Of a DNA stretch of 64,000 nt, positions 1 to 9,343 are shown piece after piece. Under the pieces are notes generated by a model. It saw only the letters and a list, made by a program, of their open reading frames with translations, did no database searches and was not told the DNA's origin. The first letter of the stretch is position 1. Each line of letters begins with the position of its first letter. The stretch is from Propionicimonas sp. (GTDB lineage Bacteria > Actinomycetota > Actinomycetes > Propionibacteriales > Propionibacteriaceae), in contig NZ_JARKPQ010000196.1 of the NCBI RefSeq assembly GCF_029975155.1, forward strand, positions 1 through 64,000, read 5' to 3'. Both the position numbers and the translations under genes were made by a program.

Positions 1-1401
<1,401 letters not shown>

Positions 1402-1402
1402 C

Positions 1403-1813
1403 GTGGCCGGGGTCCTGCGGGTCGAGGTGGTGGCGGCGAGCGGCATCGCCTGGGAGGGCGACGCCCTCAGCATCATCGCCCGCACCACCGAGGGCGATCT
1501 CGGCATCCTGCCGAACCACGAGCCGTTCCTCGCGGCGCTGGTGCCGTGCGCGGCCGAGGTGCTGACCGCGGACGGCAACCGCGAGGTGCTGGCCATCGAC
1601 GGCGGCTTCATCTCGGTGGCCGACAACCGGGTGTCGCTGCTGTCGCAGTTCGCGAAGGTGGCGAGGGAGATCGACCTGAACGCCGCGGAGCACGAGCTGG
1701 CGGCCGCGGAGAGGCGGCTCAACGCCGGCGAACTGGACGAGGAGACCCGGCAGCACTTCCTCCGCGCGCAGGCCCAGGTCCGCGCCGCCCACCTGGCCCA
1801 GCAGTCGCGGTAG
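1403..1813 (+). CDS. atpC: F1Fo ATP synthase subunit epsilon
   Basis: Epsilon subunit of the ATP synthase central stalk, which couples rotation to the beta subunits and can inhibit ATP hydrolysis. The 136-residue product has the N-terminal beta-sandwich with the family motif GDLGILPNHEP near residue 35 and an alanine- and glutamate-rich two-helix C-terminus. It starts at a GTG one base after the atpD stop, with AGGAAGG as ribosome-binding site inside the atpD end, so the two are translationally coupled. Length and position are standard for actinobacteria. It belongs to the high-GC host sequence. Confidence 0.95.
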   Translation: MAGVLRVEVVAASGIAWEGDALSIIARTTEGDLGILPNHEPFLAALVPCAAEVLTADGNREVLAIDGGFISVADNRVSLLSQFAKVAREIDLNAAEHELAAAERRLNAGELDEETRQHFLRAQAQVRAAHLAQQSR

Positions 1814-1831
1814 TTCCCGGAAACTGCGCGA

Positions 1832-2272
1832 ATGGACTGGCTGGGCATCACCGAGGTGGTGGCGCTGACGCTGGTCGTCGTGCTGCTGGTACCCGTGGTG
1901 ATGCTCGGCGCCCGCCGACGCTGGCTGTCGCGGCAGGGCGGCCTGTTCGACTGTTCGCTGAGGTTGTCGACGAAGCGTCCGGGCACCGGCTGGGTGCTCG
2001 GCGTGGCCCGGTACTCCGGTGACAACCTGGAGTGGTTCCGGGCGTTTTCCGTCTCGCTCCGGCCGCGGGTGATCTTCCCGCGGTCGCAGTCGAAGGCGGG
2101 CGCGCAGCGCGACCCCGACCCGATCGAGTCGGTCCTGCTGTACGACCAGCAGCGGATCCTGCGGATGGAGCTTGCCGACGGCGACTCCTGGGAGTTGGCG
2201 ATGTCCGTCGCGTCCCTGACCGGCCTGCTCAGCTGGCTGGAGTCCGCGCCCCCGGGCGCCCGCTATCGCTGA
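1832..2272 (+). CDS. DUF2550 family membrane protein
   Basis: Protein of 146 residues with one hydrophobic N-terminal segment (about residues 8-26) followed by RRR and a cytoplasmic PH-like domain with SLRPRVIFPRS and YDQQRILRMEL. DUF2550 proteins sit directly behind atpC in many actinobacteria; their function is unknown. Here it follows atpC by 18 bases and is probably the last gene of the atp operon. Its stop codon TGA is the first three bases of a dispersed palindrome (2270-2302), so the repeat has landed exactly at the gene end. Confidence 0.85.
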   Translation: MDWLGITEVVALTLVVVLLVPVVMLGARRRWLSRQGGLFDCSLRLSTKRPGTGWVLGVARYSGDNLEWFRAFSVSLRPRVIFPRSQSKAGAQRDPDPIESVLLYDQQRILRMELADGDSWELAMSVASLTGLLSWLESAPPGARYR

Positions 2273-2366
2273 ACAGAAAGGGGACGGGTCCCTTTCCGTT
2301 CAGCGTCCGCTTCTCCCCGGCCGAACGGCGAAGTGAACAGAAAGGGGACGGGTCCCTTTCCGTTCA
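2270..2366 (+). repeat. Two copies of RAYT-flanking palindrome, family A
   Basis: Copies at 2270-2302 and 2334-2366 read TGAACAGAAAGGGGACGGGT and continue CCCTTTCCGTTCA. Each is an imperfect palindrome of 33 bases with TGAAC/GTTCA ends and a central GGGACGGGTCCC. They lie downstream of the transposase gene 2389-3186 in the opposite orientation to the pair on its other side. They are likely REP elements mobilised by that transposase, and may also act as a bidirectional terminator. Confidence 0.85.
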
Positions 2367-2388
2367 TCGTCCGCACCGCGAACCCGCA

Positions 2389-3186
2389 TCAGGGTCGAGC
2401 GATCTCGGCCGGCCCGGGCCTCCGTCCGGACACCTGCAGTCTCCGGACGGACGAGGTGCTCAAGCCGGTGATTCGGGCGATCTGCTCGTAGGGGACGGAC
2501 CTGGTCCGCAGCTCGCCGACGGCGTCCCGTCGGAGGGCTGGGTCGAGCCGGGCGAACTCGGCGGGTTCGGCGCTGCCGCAGATCCGGCGCAGGAGGCTCG
2601 CGACTTCGTCGTCGGTGTGGCGTGGTGGACGACCGATGCGCGCGGGCTCCAGTTGCGGAACATCCACGACGGGGTCGTGGGACGCGGCGCTCAGTGCGTC
2701 GGGCGGCACCAGTCTGCGCAGCTGGGCCGCGTCCGCAACCGACAGGCCGCCGTCGAAGAACCGGCAGCTGCTCCACTCGTAGTGCTCGGCGCGGGCAACC
2801 ATGCCGGCCTTCACCGGGTTGTGCCACACGTAGCGCACCAGGGTGACCAGCTGGGCGTCCGACTCCACCGGCACACTTCTGAACCGGTTCTGGAACACGT
2901 AGCCTACCCGTCCGTACTTGCGGTTGAACCAGCCTGCGTACCTGACGCCCAGTCGCTGCATCACTTTGCCGATCGGCTCGTCGCCGGTGCGGAGGACGAG
3001 GTGCACGTGGTTCGTCATCAGGCAGTAGGCCAGCACCGTGCAGCCGGAGAGCTCGCGGGTGCGAGCGAGGACGAACAGAAAGCGCTCGCGGTCCTCGTCG
3101 TCGAGGAAGATGGCATCGCGATTCACCCCCCGAACCATGACGTGGTAGATGCCAGTTCCGGCCACTTGCCTCGCTCGTCGCGACAC
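2389..3186 (-). CDS. REP-associated tyrosine transposase (RAYT, Y1/IS200-like)
   Basis: Single-strand DNA transposase of the HUH/Y1 class, the kind that processes REP palindromes. It has YHVMVRGVNRD at the N-terminus, the HUH motif in MTNHVHLVL, and the conserved YVWHNPVKAG segment expected to carry the catalytic tyrosine. A C-terminal extension ends in a helix-turn-helix-like stretch (ITGLSTSSVRRL). The chosen GTG at 3186 has AGGAGG just upstream and gives 265 residues; an in-frame ATG at 3222 has no ribosome-binding site. Two family A palindromes lie on each side in opposite orientations, the arrangement known for RAYT/REP pairs. The gene looks intact. Confidence 0.9.
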   Translation of the reverse strand: MSRRARQVAGTGIYHVMVRGVNRDAIFLDDEDRERFLFVLARTRELSGCTVLAYCLMTNHVHLVLRTGDEPIGKVMQRLGVRYAGWFNRKYGRVGYVFQNRFRSVPVESDAQLVTLVRYVWHNPVKAGMVARAEHYEWSSCRFFDGGLSVADAAQLRRLVPPDALSAASHDPVVDVPQLEPARIGRPPRHTDDEVASLLRRICGSAEPAEFARLDPALRRDAVGELRTRSVPYEQIARITGLSTSSVRRLQVSGRRPGPAEIARP

Positions 3187-3296
3187 GTCCCCTCCTACGT
3201 CCAGGCTGTCGAGCCTAGACATCGGTGGCGGGACGGACGAGGACCTTGCGGGAGCCTGTGGATAACCTCCCGAGGAGCAGTGGCCTGTGGAAAACC

Positions 3297-3364
3297 TGAA
3301 CGGAAACGGACCCGTCCCCTTTTCGTTCAGGTGAACGGAAACGGACCCGTCCCCTTTTCGTTCA
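3297..3364 (-). repeat. Two copies of RAYT-flanking palindrome, family A (inverted)
   Basis: Copies at 3297-3329 and 3332-3364 are nearly identical, start TGAACGGAAACGGACCCGTC and end CTTTTCGTTCA. They are in reverse orientation relative to the pair at 2270-2366, so the transposase gene is bracketed by inverted pairs. The last three bases (TCA, 3362-3364) supply the stop codon of the adenosyltransferase gene on the minus strand. Confidence 0.87.
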
Positions 3365-4012
3365 CTCGCCGGTGATTCGGGTGCGCTGCTTGCGGGCTCG
3401 GGGGTCGGTGACCTCGCGGTCCTTGCCGGGGACCCAGAGCACCTCTCCGGACGCCTGGCCGGCCAGGCGGGCGAGGATGAACAGCAGGTCGGAGAGGCGG
3501 TTCAGGTAGTGCAGGGCGAGCGGGTTGACGCCGCCGGGCCGGTCGTCGGTGGCGGGCTCGGTCCCGTAGACCTCCGCGGCTGCCCAGCCGGCTCGCTCGG
3601 CACGGCGGACGACGCTGCGCGCCAGGTGCAGGAAGGACGCGGTCTGGGTCCCGCCGGGCAGGATGAACGATCGCAGCGGCGGCAGCGGGTCGCCGAACTC
3701 GTCGCACCACGCCTCGAGGCGGTCGATGTAGGGCTGGACGATCCGCAGCGGCTCGTACGGCGGGTTCTCCGCCAACGGGTTGGACAGGTCGGCGCCGCAG
3801 TCGAAGAGCTCGTTCTGGATGTGCCGCAGCACCGCCCGCACCTCGTTGGGGAGGTCGGGCTGGGTGGTCACCAGGCCCAGGACGGAGTTCGCCTCGTCCA
3901 CGTGCCCGTAGGCCTCCACGCGCGGATCGGTCTTCGCGGCCTCCGACATGTCCGAGAGGCGGGTCCTGCCGGCGTCCCCGGTGCGGGTGTAGATGCGGGT
4001 GAGGTTGACCAT
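3362..4012 (-). CDS. pduO: PduO-type ATP:cob(I)alamin adenosyltransferase
   Basis: Transfers the adenosyl group of ATP to cob(I)alamin, making coenzyme B12 for enzymes such as methylmalonyl-CoA mutase. The 216-residue protein has the family ATP-binding start YTRTGDAGRTRLSD and EAYGHVDEANSVLG, the FILPGG motif near the middle, and RRAER and LNRLSDLLFILAR in the C-terminal helices. This is the PduO/MMAB family, not CobA. It has no ribosome-binding site, but TAGGTT ends six bases before the ATG, suggesting a leaderless transcript. The stop codon lies inside a family A repeat. With mce at 9395 it supports a B12-dependent propionate pathway. Confidence 0.92.
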   Translation of the reverse strand: MVNLTRIYTRTGDAGRTRLSDMSEAAKTDPRVEAYGHVDEANSVLGLVTTQPDLPNEVRAVLRHIQNELFDCGADLSNPLAENPPYEPLRIVQPYIDRLEAWCDEFGDPLPPLRSFILPGGTQTASFLHLARSVVRRAERAGWAAAEVYGTEPATDDRPGGVNPLALHYLNRLSDLLFILARLAGQASGEVLWVPGKDREVTDPRARKQRTRITGE

Positions 4013-4018
4013 GCCGCC

Positions 4019-4024
4019 AACCTA
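4019..4024 (-). promoter_or_regulatory. -10 element, leaderless adenosyltransferase gene
   Basis: TAGGTT on the minus strand ends exactly six bases before the ATG at 4012, leaving no room for a ribosome-binding site. Confidence 0.5.
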
Positions 4025-4039
4025 CCCGGCCCGATGTGG

Positions 4040-4045
4040 CAGGGT
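4040..4045 (+). promoter_or_regulatory. Possible -10 element, leaderless isomerase gene
   Basis: CAGGGT lies six bases before the ATG at 4052. It is weaker than the other hexamers in this window and is supported mainly by the repeated spacing. Confidence 0.3.
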
Positions 4046-4051
4046 GGTCCG

Positions 4052-4720
4052 ATGACCAAGCCGATCCTGCTGCTCCCGATGCTGGCGTCCGTGGCCCTGC
4101 TCGCCGCCTGCACGTCCACGACGCCCGCCGCCCCTGCCACCACCGCGGCCGCACCGGGTGCCACCTGCACCTACGAGGCCACCGCGGACGCCGCCAGCAA
4201 GGTCGAGCTCCCGCCCACCTCCGGGGTCCCCAACACGGGGACCCTGGCCCACACCCTGCAGCTCAACGACACGAAGATCGCCCTGACCCTCGACCAGGAG
4301 CGGACGCCGTGCACGGTGAACAGCTTCGTGTCCCTCGCCCGCCAGGGCTTCTTCGACGGCACGTCCTGCCACCGCATGGTGGACGGTCCCGGGCTGTTCG
4401 TCCTGCAGTGCGGCGATCCGACCGGCACCGGCTCGGGCGGACCCGGCTACCAGTTCGCGGACGAGCTCACCGGCACGGAGACCTACCCGGCCGGCACGCT
4501 CGCCATGGCCAACGCCGGACCGGGCACGAACGGCTCGCAGTTCTTCATCGTCTACGCCGACAGTCAGCTGCCGCCCAACTACACCGTCTTCGGTCACACC
4601 GATGAGGCGGGCATCAAGACTCTGGTCACCCTCGCGAAGGACGGCCAGGACGGAAGCTACCCCGACGGCAGCGGCAAGCCGAACCATCCCGCGGTGATCA
4701 CCGCGGTCACGCCCGGCTGA
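4052..4720 (+). CDS. Secreted cyclophilin-type peptidyl-prolyl isomerase, lipoprotein
   Basis: Predicted extracytoplasmic prolyl isomerase that helps fold exported proteins. It begins with a short lipoprotein signal (residues 1-17) and lipobox LLAAC, with the cysteine at about residue 17, then a low-complexity Thr/Ala/Pro linker. The cyclophilin domain covers about residues 60-220, with FDGTSCHRMV, GGPGYQFADE, LAMANAGPGTNGSQFFI and NYTVFG. The usual FHR is CHR and the loop contains LFVLQCGDPTG. At 222 residues it is normal for the actinobacterial lipoprotein form. An upstream in-frame ATG at 4034 is less likely because it would put extra residues before the signal. Confidence 0.9.
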   Translation: MTKPILLLPMLASVALLAACTSTTPAAPATTAAAPGATCTYEATADAASKVELPPTSGVPNTGTLAHTLQLNDTKIALTLDQERTPCTVNSFVSLARQGFFDGTSCHRMVDGPGLFVLQCGDPTGTGSGGPGYQFADELTGTETYPAGTLAMANAGPGTNGSQFFIVYADSQLPPNYTVFGHTDEAGIKTLVTLAKDGQDGSYPDGSGKPNHPAVITAVTPG

Positions 4721-4726
4721 ACGCCC

Positions 4727-5524
4727 TCAGCGCGAGGCGTCCACGGTGTCCGCGAACGCGAGCAGCGCGGCGATCACGGCGTCCGGAGCATCGGCGTGCA
4801 CCCAGTGGCCGGCGCCGGGCACGACCACCGTGCGAACGGCGGGGAACAGCCGCTTCATCTCCGGCTCGTGCTCGGCGCGCACGTAGGGGGAGTGCTCACC
4901 GGCCAGCCAGAGCACCGGCCCCGGGTACGGGGACGCGGTCACCTCGGGCCAGCCGCCGATGGCGTCGAGCGAGTCGCCGAGCATCGTGAGGTTGGGCTGC
5001 CAGTGCCAGCCGCCCTTGCGGCGCAGGTTCTGCAACAGGAACAGCCGGACGGCGTCGTCGGGCACCTGGGCGCGCAGCCTCTCGTCCGCCTCCGCCCGGG
5101 ACCCGAGCGTGGCGAAGTCGAGCGAGCGCATGGCCGCGACCAGCGGGCCGAACGTGTCGACCTGGGCGGAGTGTCCCGGCGCGATGTCGATCACGGCCAG
5201 GCCGGAGACCAACTCGGGATGGTTGAGCGCGGTCAGCATCGCGACCTTGCCGCCCATCGAGTGCCCGACCACGATCAGCCGGGCGGCCGAGCCGAGCCGC
5301 AGGTCGATCTCGTCCGCCACCGCGGCGGCCATGCCCGGATAGCTGAACTCCGGTGTCCAGGCACTCGTGCCGTGGTCCGGGAGGTCGAACAGGACGCCGG
5401 GGTAGCCGGCCTCCGCCAGCGTCTGCGCCACCTGGGTCCAGTTGCGGCCCCGGCCGAAGAGGCCGTGCAGGAATGCGAAGCGCGGCCGCCCGGATCCGAC
5501 GAGCTCCGTGTGCAGACGGGCCAT
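4727..5524 (-). CDS. Alpha/beta-fold hydrolase
   Basis: 265-residue serine hydrolase of the alpha/beta family. It has the oxyanion strand FLHGLFGRG, the nucleophile elbow GHSMGGK (Ser near residue 96), an aspartate candidate after WLAGEHSPY, and the catalytic histidine in PGAGHWVHADAP near the C-terminus. The substrate cannot be told; the layout resembles YbfF/BioH-like esterases. The ATG shares one base with the stop of the upstream gene (TGATG), so it is translationally coupled to the small cysteine-containing protein ending at 5524. The frame is open well upstream, but only this start gives the family N-terminus. Confidence 0.88.
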   Translation of the reverse strand: MARLHTELVGSGRPRFAFLHGLFGRGRNWTQVAQTLAEAGYPGVLFDLPDHGTSAWTPEFSYPGMAAAVADEIDLRLGSAARLIVVGHSMGGKVAMLTALNHPELVSGLAVIDIAPGHSAQVDTFGPLVAAMRSLDFATLGSRAEADERLRAQVPDDAVRLFLLQNLRRKGGWHWQPNLTMLGDSLDAIGGWPEVTASPYPGPVLWLAGEHSPYVRAEHEPEMKRLFPAVRTVVVPGAGHWVHADAPDAVIAALLAFADTVDASR

Positions 5525-5799
5525 CAGCGCCGCCGCTGCCAGCAGGTGGTGTGCCAGTGCCGGCGTTCGTCGACCGCGGACGCGGAGCCGATGCTCGCCT
5601 CGCGCGGCCAGGCCACCACGTGCGCGGTACCCTCCGCGACGACCTGGCCACAGCCCGGGCAGCTGTAGGTCTTGGTGGCCGAGCCGGCCGGCATGGTCTG
5701 CACCATCCAGTCTCCGTCCACCTTCCGCTCCAGCCTGGCGAACGCTCCCGACGACAGGGGCCGGGGCGCACGCAGGTGCTTGGAGGGTCGCTTGGCCAT
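5524..5799 (-). CDS. Small conserved protein with CxxC zinc-ribbon-like motif
   Basis: 91-residue protein of unknown function. It has a basic start (AKRPSKHLRAP), then CPGCGQ near the middle and HWHTTCW near the C-terminus, which together could bind one zinc ion. Similar short proteins are common in actinobacteria and often carry an uninformative ATP/GTP-binding label. The ATG at 5799 is preferred over a GTG two codons upstream because TAGGCT ends six bases before it, matching the leaderless pattern used elsewhere in the window. Its stop overlaps the hydrolase start by one base. Confidence 0.75.
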   Translation of the reverse strand: MAKRPSKHLRAPRPLSSGAFARLERKVDGDWMVQTMPAGSATKTYSCPGCGQVVAEGTAHVVAWPREASIGSASAVDERRHWHTTCWQRRR

Positions 5800-5804
5800 G
5801 GTCA

Positions 5805-5829
5805 CAGCCTACGGCGCTTGCGTAGGCTG
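5805..5829. promoter_or_regulatory. Divergent promoter with palindrome
   Basis: CAGCCTACG (5805-5813) and CGTAGGCTG (5821-5829) form a nine-base inverted repeat between two divergent genes. Each arm contains TAGGCT reading outward: 5806-5811 on the minus strand, six bases before the ATG at 5799, and 5823-5828 on the plus strand ahead of 5855. The symmetry may simply be two facing -10 boxes, or an operator for a dimeric repressor. Confidence 0.45.
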
Positions 5830-5854
5830 GCCCGAACCCGGGTGAGGAGGGGCG

Positions 5855-6283
5855 ATGACGGCTCAGGACGTGCAGGAGTACGTGGCCGCGGTGGTCCCGG
5901 AGGTCCGGCGCAGGGACGCGGCCGTCCTGGTCGACCTGCTGCGCCGGGTCACCGGGGAGGAGCCGCGCCTGTGGGGATCCATCATCGGCGCCGGCCACTA
6001 CCACTACCGCTACGACAGCGGACGGGAGGGCGACGGCCCGTCCGCGTCCTTCGCGCCGCGGAAGGCTGTCACGAGCGTCTATCTGCTCGACGGCGTGAGT
6101 GCCCATGCCGAACGGCTGGCCAGGCTGGGATCGCACCGCTCGGCCGTCGGCTGTCTCTACCTGACGGACCTGGCCAAGGTCGATCTCGCCGTGCTGGAGG
6201 AGATCATCGCTGCGTCCCACCGCACGCTGACGGCGGGCACGTTCGGCAACCGTGCCCGCGATTCCGCGGCGGCCGGGGACTGA
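5855..6283 (+). CDS. DUF1801 domain protein
   Basis: 142-residue cytoplasmic protein of the DUF1801 (YdhG-like) family, with WGSIIGAGHYHYRYDSG near residues 40-56, FAPRKAVTSVYL and GCLYLTDLAKVDLAVLEEII. The fold is frataxin-like in solved relatives, but no reaction is established. GAGGAGGGG before the ATG is a strong ribosome-binding site, so unlike its neighbours it is not leaderless. It is probably transcribed from TAGGCT at 5823-5828. Confidence 0.85.
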   Translation: MTAQDVQEYVAAVVPEVRRRDAAVLVDLLRRVTGEEPRLWGSIIGAGHYHYRYDSGREGDGPSASFAPRKAVTSVYLLDGVSAHAERLARLGSHRSAVGCLYLTDLAKVDLAVLEEIIAASHRTLTAGTFGNRARDSAAAGD

Positions 6284-6305
6284 CCGGAACGGCCCGCGGG
6301 GCGTG

Positions 6306-6311
6306 TAGGTT
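6306..6311 (+). promoter_or_regulatory. -10 element, leaderless nucS
   Basis: TAGGTT ends six bases before the GTG at 6318; no ribosome-binding site is present. Confidence 0.5.
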
Positions 6312-6317
6312 GTCGGC

Positions 6318-7028
6318 GTGCGTCTGCTGATTGCCCGTTGCCAGGTCGACTACGCCGGACGGCTCACCGCGCACCTGCCGATGGCCACCCGCCTGATCAT
6401 GGTGAAGGCGGACGGGTCGGTCTCGGTCCACGCCGACGACCGGGCCTACAAGCCGCTGAACTGGATGAGCGCCCCGTGCACGCTGACCGTCGGGCCGCCG
6501 CCGGCCGACGTCGAGGCGGTGACCGCGGCGGAGGAGCCGGCGCTGACCGAGCTCTGGGAGGTTCGCAACGGCGAGGGCGACACGCTGCAGATCGCGATCG
6601 GCGAGGTCTTTCACGACAGCAGCCACGAGCTGGGCGTGGATCCCGGGCTGCAGAAGGACGGCGTGGAGGCCCACCTGCAGGCGCTGCTCGCGGAGAACCC
6701 GGCCACCTTCGGCGACGGTTGGACGCTGGTGCAACGGGAGTACCTCACCCCGATCGGCCCGGTGGACCTGCTGCTGCGCGACCACACCGGCGGCTACGTG
6801 GCGGTGGAGGTGAAGCGCCGGGGCGAGATCGACGGGGTGGAACAGCTCACCCGCTACCTCGCCCTGATGAACGCCGACCCTCTGCTCAGCCCCGTCCGGG
6901 GGGTGTTCGCCGCGCAGCTGATCAAGCCGCAGGCGCGAACGCTGGCCGGCACCCGCGGGATCGACTGCGTGCTCGTGGACTACGACGCCCTGCGCGGCCT
7001 GGACAATGCTGAGGACCGCCTCTTCTGA
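6318..7028 (+). CDS. nucS: Mismatch-specific endonuclease NucS (EndoMS)
   Basis: Cuts both strands at mismatched bases and provides the MutS/MutL-independent mismatch repair of actinobacteria and some archaea. The 236-residue protein has an N-terminal DNA-binding half ([20 protein letters not shown]) and a RecB-like nuclease half with [31 protein letters not shown] and the metal-binding D, E and K. The C-terminus ends in DRLF, the type of tail that docks on the sliding clamp. It starts at GTG with the -10-like TAGGTT six bases upstream. It meets the AI-2E-type gene convergently. Confidence 0.95.
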   Translation: MRLLIARCQVDYAGRLTAHLPMATRLIMVKADGSVSVHADDRAYKPLNWMSAPCTLTVGPPPADVEAVTAAEEPALTELWEVRNGEGDTLQIAIGEVFHDSSHELGVDPGLQKDGVEAHLQALLAENPATFGDGWTLVQREYLTPIGPVDLLLRDHTGGYVAVEVKRRGEIDGVEQLTRYLALMNADPLLSPVRGVFAAQLIKPQARTLAGTRGIDCVLVDYDALRGLDNAEDRLF

Positions 7029-7052
7029 CTAAGTCGGCGGCGGGGCGGGGGC

Positions 7053-8282
7053 TCAGGTGCGGTCCAGGTGCGGCTGCAGCACTTCTCGGTAGAGCAGCAG
7101 CAGGGCGGCGGTCACCGGGATCGCGAGGATCGCGCCGACCAGGCCGAGCAGGAGGCCGCCGGAGATCGCGGCCAGCATCACCAGGACGGCCGGCAGCTGC
7201 ACGGAGTGGGAGAAGATCCGGGGCTGGATGAAGTAGGCGTCCACCTGCTGGTAGACGAGGTAGAACACCAGCGTGATCAGGCCGGTGACCGGCGAGAACG
7301 AGAACGCGACGATCGACACGATGATCATCGAGATGGTGGTGCCCACCAGCGGCACGAACGCGAACAGGCCCACCACCACGGTGAGGGCGAGCGCGTACTG
7401 GCTCAGCCCGACGACGTTGAGGAACAGGAACGACACGCTCATCGCGATCAGCACGACCAGGAAGAGCCCGGACACGTAGCCGCCGACCCGCTTGAACATC
7501 TCGTTGGCCAGGTACTTCACCCTGGGCCGCCGGGACGATGGCGCCAGCTGGTAGATCAGCTCCTTGATCGACGGCAGCGTGACCAGGAAGTACAGCGTCA
7601 GCACCGTGGTGATGATCACGGAGAAGACCGTGTTCGCCACCACCTGACCGGCACCGACCAGCCCGCCGAACAGACCGCCGATGAGCTCTCCCGAGGTGAG
7701 GAAGTCCACGGCCTTGTCGATGACGTGGAACTGCGCGTCGAACGCCGCGATCTGCGGGTTCTGCCTGAGGTTCTCCAGGTATCCCGGCGCGCGCGCCAGC
7801 AGGATCGTGACCTGCTCCGACACCAGCGGCACCAGCGCCCAGCCGGCCAGCGCGAGGAGGCCGATCAGGCCGAGCGCGACCATCAGCACCGCCACTCCGC
7901 GGCGGACGCTGTGGTGGTGCAGCCAGTCGACGGCCGGGTTCAGGCCGAGGGCGATCGCGAGCGAGAGCAGCACCAGGACCACCACGGTCTTCAGGGACAC
8001 CACCAGGGTGACGACGCCGTAGGCCGCCATCGCGCCGATCGTGAGGAAGAAGCCGATCTGGATGGGGTTGCGGTCGAGCAACGACACGCGGTGGTCGCGG
8101 GTGATGTCCAGTCCGTCGGTGAGGTCCGGGGGAGTGGGCTGGGTCGTCCGGCGCCACTTGCGCAGCCAGGTCCGGGTCGGCGGCGGCGTGGCCGGCGTAC
8201 GGGCGGACGCCGGCGTCCGCCCGGTCTGCGGTGTACCGGGCGCGGGCTGGGCAGTGGGTTCCGGCTCGCCGCTGGTGGTCAC
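7053..8282 (-). CDS. AI-2E family transporter
   Basis: Integral membrane protein of 409 residues from the AI-2 exporter / UPF0118 family; some members export autoinducer-2 or drive Na+/H+ exchange, but the substrate here is unknown. The first ~70 residues are a proline- and threonine-rich cytoplasmic tail. After that come about eight membrane segments, including paired N-terminal helices at about 75-125 and a C-terminal block with PLVGTTISMI and the conserved QQVDAYFIQPRIF. It starts at GTG overlapping the stop of the DivIVA-like gene by four bases (GTGA), so the two form an operon. Confidence 0.9.
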   Translation of the reverse strand: MTTSGEPEPTAQPAPGTPQTGRTPASARTPATPPPTRTWLRKWRRTTQPTPPDLTDGLDITRDHRVSLLDRNPIQIGFFLTIGAMAAYGVVTLVVSLKTVVVLVLLSLAIALGLNPAVDWLHHHSVRRGVAVLMVALGLIGLLALAGWALVPLVSEQVTILLARAPGYLENLRQNPQIAAFDAQFHVIDKAVDFLTSGELIGGLFGGLVGAGQVVANTVFSVIITTVLTLYFLVTLPSIKELIYQLAPSSRRPRVKYLANEMFKRVGGYVSGLFLVVLIAMSVSFLFLNVVGLSQYALALTVVVGLFAFVPLVGTTISMIIVSIVAFSFSPVTGLITLVFYLVYQQVDAYFIQPRIFSHSVQLPAVLVMLAAISGGLLLGLVGAILAIPVTAALLLLYREVLQPHLDRT

Positions 8283-9307
8283 GGGGTGGCGGTTCCGTCC
8301 CCGAAGTCCGCCGCGCTGCTGCCGGCGAGGGTGGACAGCTCGCCGAGCTGGGCGACGATGGCCTTGCGGCGCGCGACCAGTCCCTCGATCTCGGCCTCGA
8401 GCGCGGCTTTCCGCTTCTCCGCCGCGCGCTCGGCGTCCGCCTTCTGCTGGTTCACGGTGTCCACGGCGGTCGCGAGGATGGCGTCCGCCTTCTGCCTGGC
8501 GTCGGTGACGATCTGTTCGGCCTCGGCCTGCGCGGCCTGCCGGCGCTGGTCCCAGGTCAGTGCGTCCGCCTCGAGCCGTTTGGTGTACTCCGCGCTCTGC
8601 CGCTTCGCCTTCGTCAGCAGCTGTTCGATCTCGGCGGACGCCGCCTCGTGCGCCGCACGGACCTCCGCGAGCGCCGACTCCTTCTCCGCGACGACCGCGA
8701 GCCGCTGCTCGCTGGTCTCCCGCTCGGTGTTGACCAGTGTCGCCTCCGCGCCCAGGCGGGCCTCCTCAGCGATGACCTTGGCCTTGGTCTCGGCGTCGGC
8801 GAGCAGCTGGGCGGCCTGCCGCTCGGCGAACTCGCGGACGGCCGCCGCCTCGTCCTTGGCGGCCTGCAGCTCGGTGGCGGTCTGCTCGCTGAGCCGTTGC
8901 CGCAACGTGCCGAGCTCGTCCACGGACGACGCATGCGCGGTGTCGAGCGCGAGCCGGGCCTCCGCGGCCGTCTTCTCGGCGTCGGCACGCGCCTGGCCGA
9001 CGATCTGGTGGGCGCGGCGCTCGGCGGTCGCGACGAGTTCGTCGGCCTGCGACTCCGCGGCCTTGAGCAGGCCGCGGGCGTGCCCGCCGAGCTTGGCGAA
9101 GTCGGTGTCCCCGACGCGGGCGGTGGCCTCGGCCAACTGGCGCTGCTGGTGCCGCAACTGGGCCTTGGCCCTGGCCAGCTGGGCCTCGACGTCGCGGACA
9201 TAGGCGTCGACCGCGCCCTTGTCGTACCCGCGCAGCGTCTGGGGGAAGTTCCCCACCGCGGAAGCGGTCTCGTCGAACAGATCCAACCCGGCCGTCACGT
9301 CACTCAT
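8279..9307 (-). CDS. DivIVA-like coiled-coil protein
   Basis: 342-residue, almost wholly helical protein. It opens with a DivIVA-type membrane-binding region (NFPQTLRGYDKGAVDAYVRDVE at about residues 20-42, written here as a span) followed by roughly 270 residues of Ala/Glu/Lys/Arg heptads. In actinobacteria such proteins organise polar growth or division; whether this one is the main Wag31 orthologue or an auxiliary scaffold cannot be told. The ATG at 9307 has AAAGGGA about ten bases upstream; a GTG three codons earlier is too close to it. It is followed by the AI-2E-type gene with a four-base overlap. Confidence 0.8.
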   Translation of the reverse strand: MSDVTAGLDLFDETASAVGNFPQTLRGYDKGAVDAYVRDVEAQLARAKAQLRHQQRQLAEATARVGDTDFAKLGGHARGLLKAAESQADELVATAERRAHQIVGQARADAEKTAAEARLALDTAHASSVDELGTLRQRLSEQTATELQAAKDEAAAVREFAERQAAQLLADAETKAKVIAEEARLGAEATLVNTERETSEQRLAVVAEKESALAEVRAAHEAASAEIEQLLTKAKRQSAEYTKRLEADALTWDQRRQAAQAEAEQIVTDARQKADAILATAVDTVNQQKADAERAAEKRKAALEAEIEGLVARRKAIVAQLGELSTLAGSSAADFGDGTATP

Positions 9308-9343
9308 CGCACCCACATCCCTTTCGCGTCTGTTTCGATGCTA

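Noticed and set aside
2262-3370. A full IS200/IS605 insertion sequence
   Set aside because: There is no TnpB, and the flanks are paired dispersed palindromes, not the subterminal hairpins and cleavage sites of one element; the RAYT interpretation fits better.
4013-4051. Cobalamin riboswitch for the adenosyltransferase gene
   Set aside because: The intergenic space is only 39 bases and the promoter box lies six bases from the start, leaving no leader.
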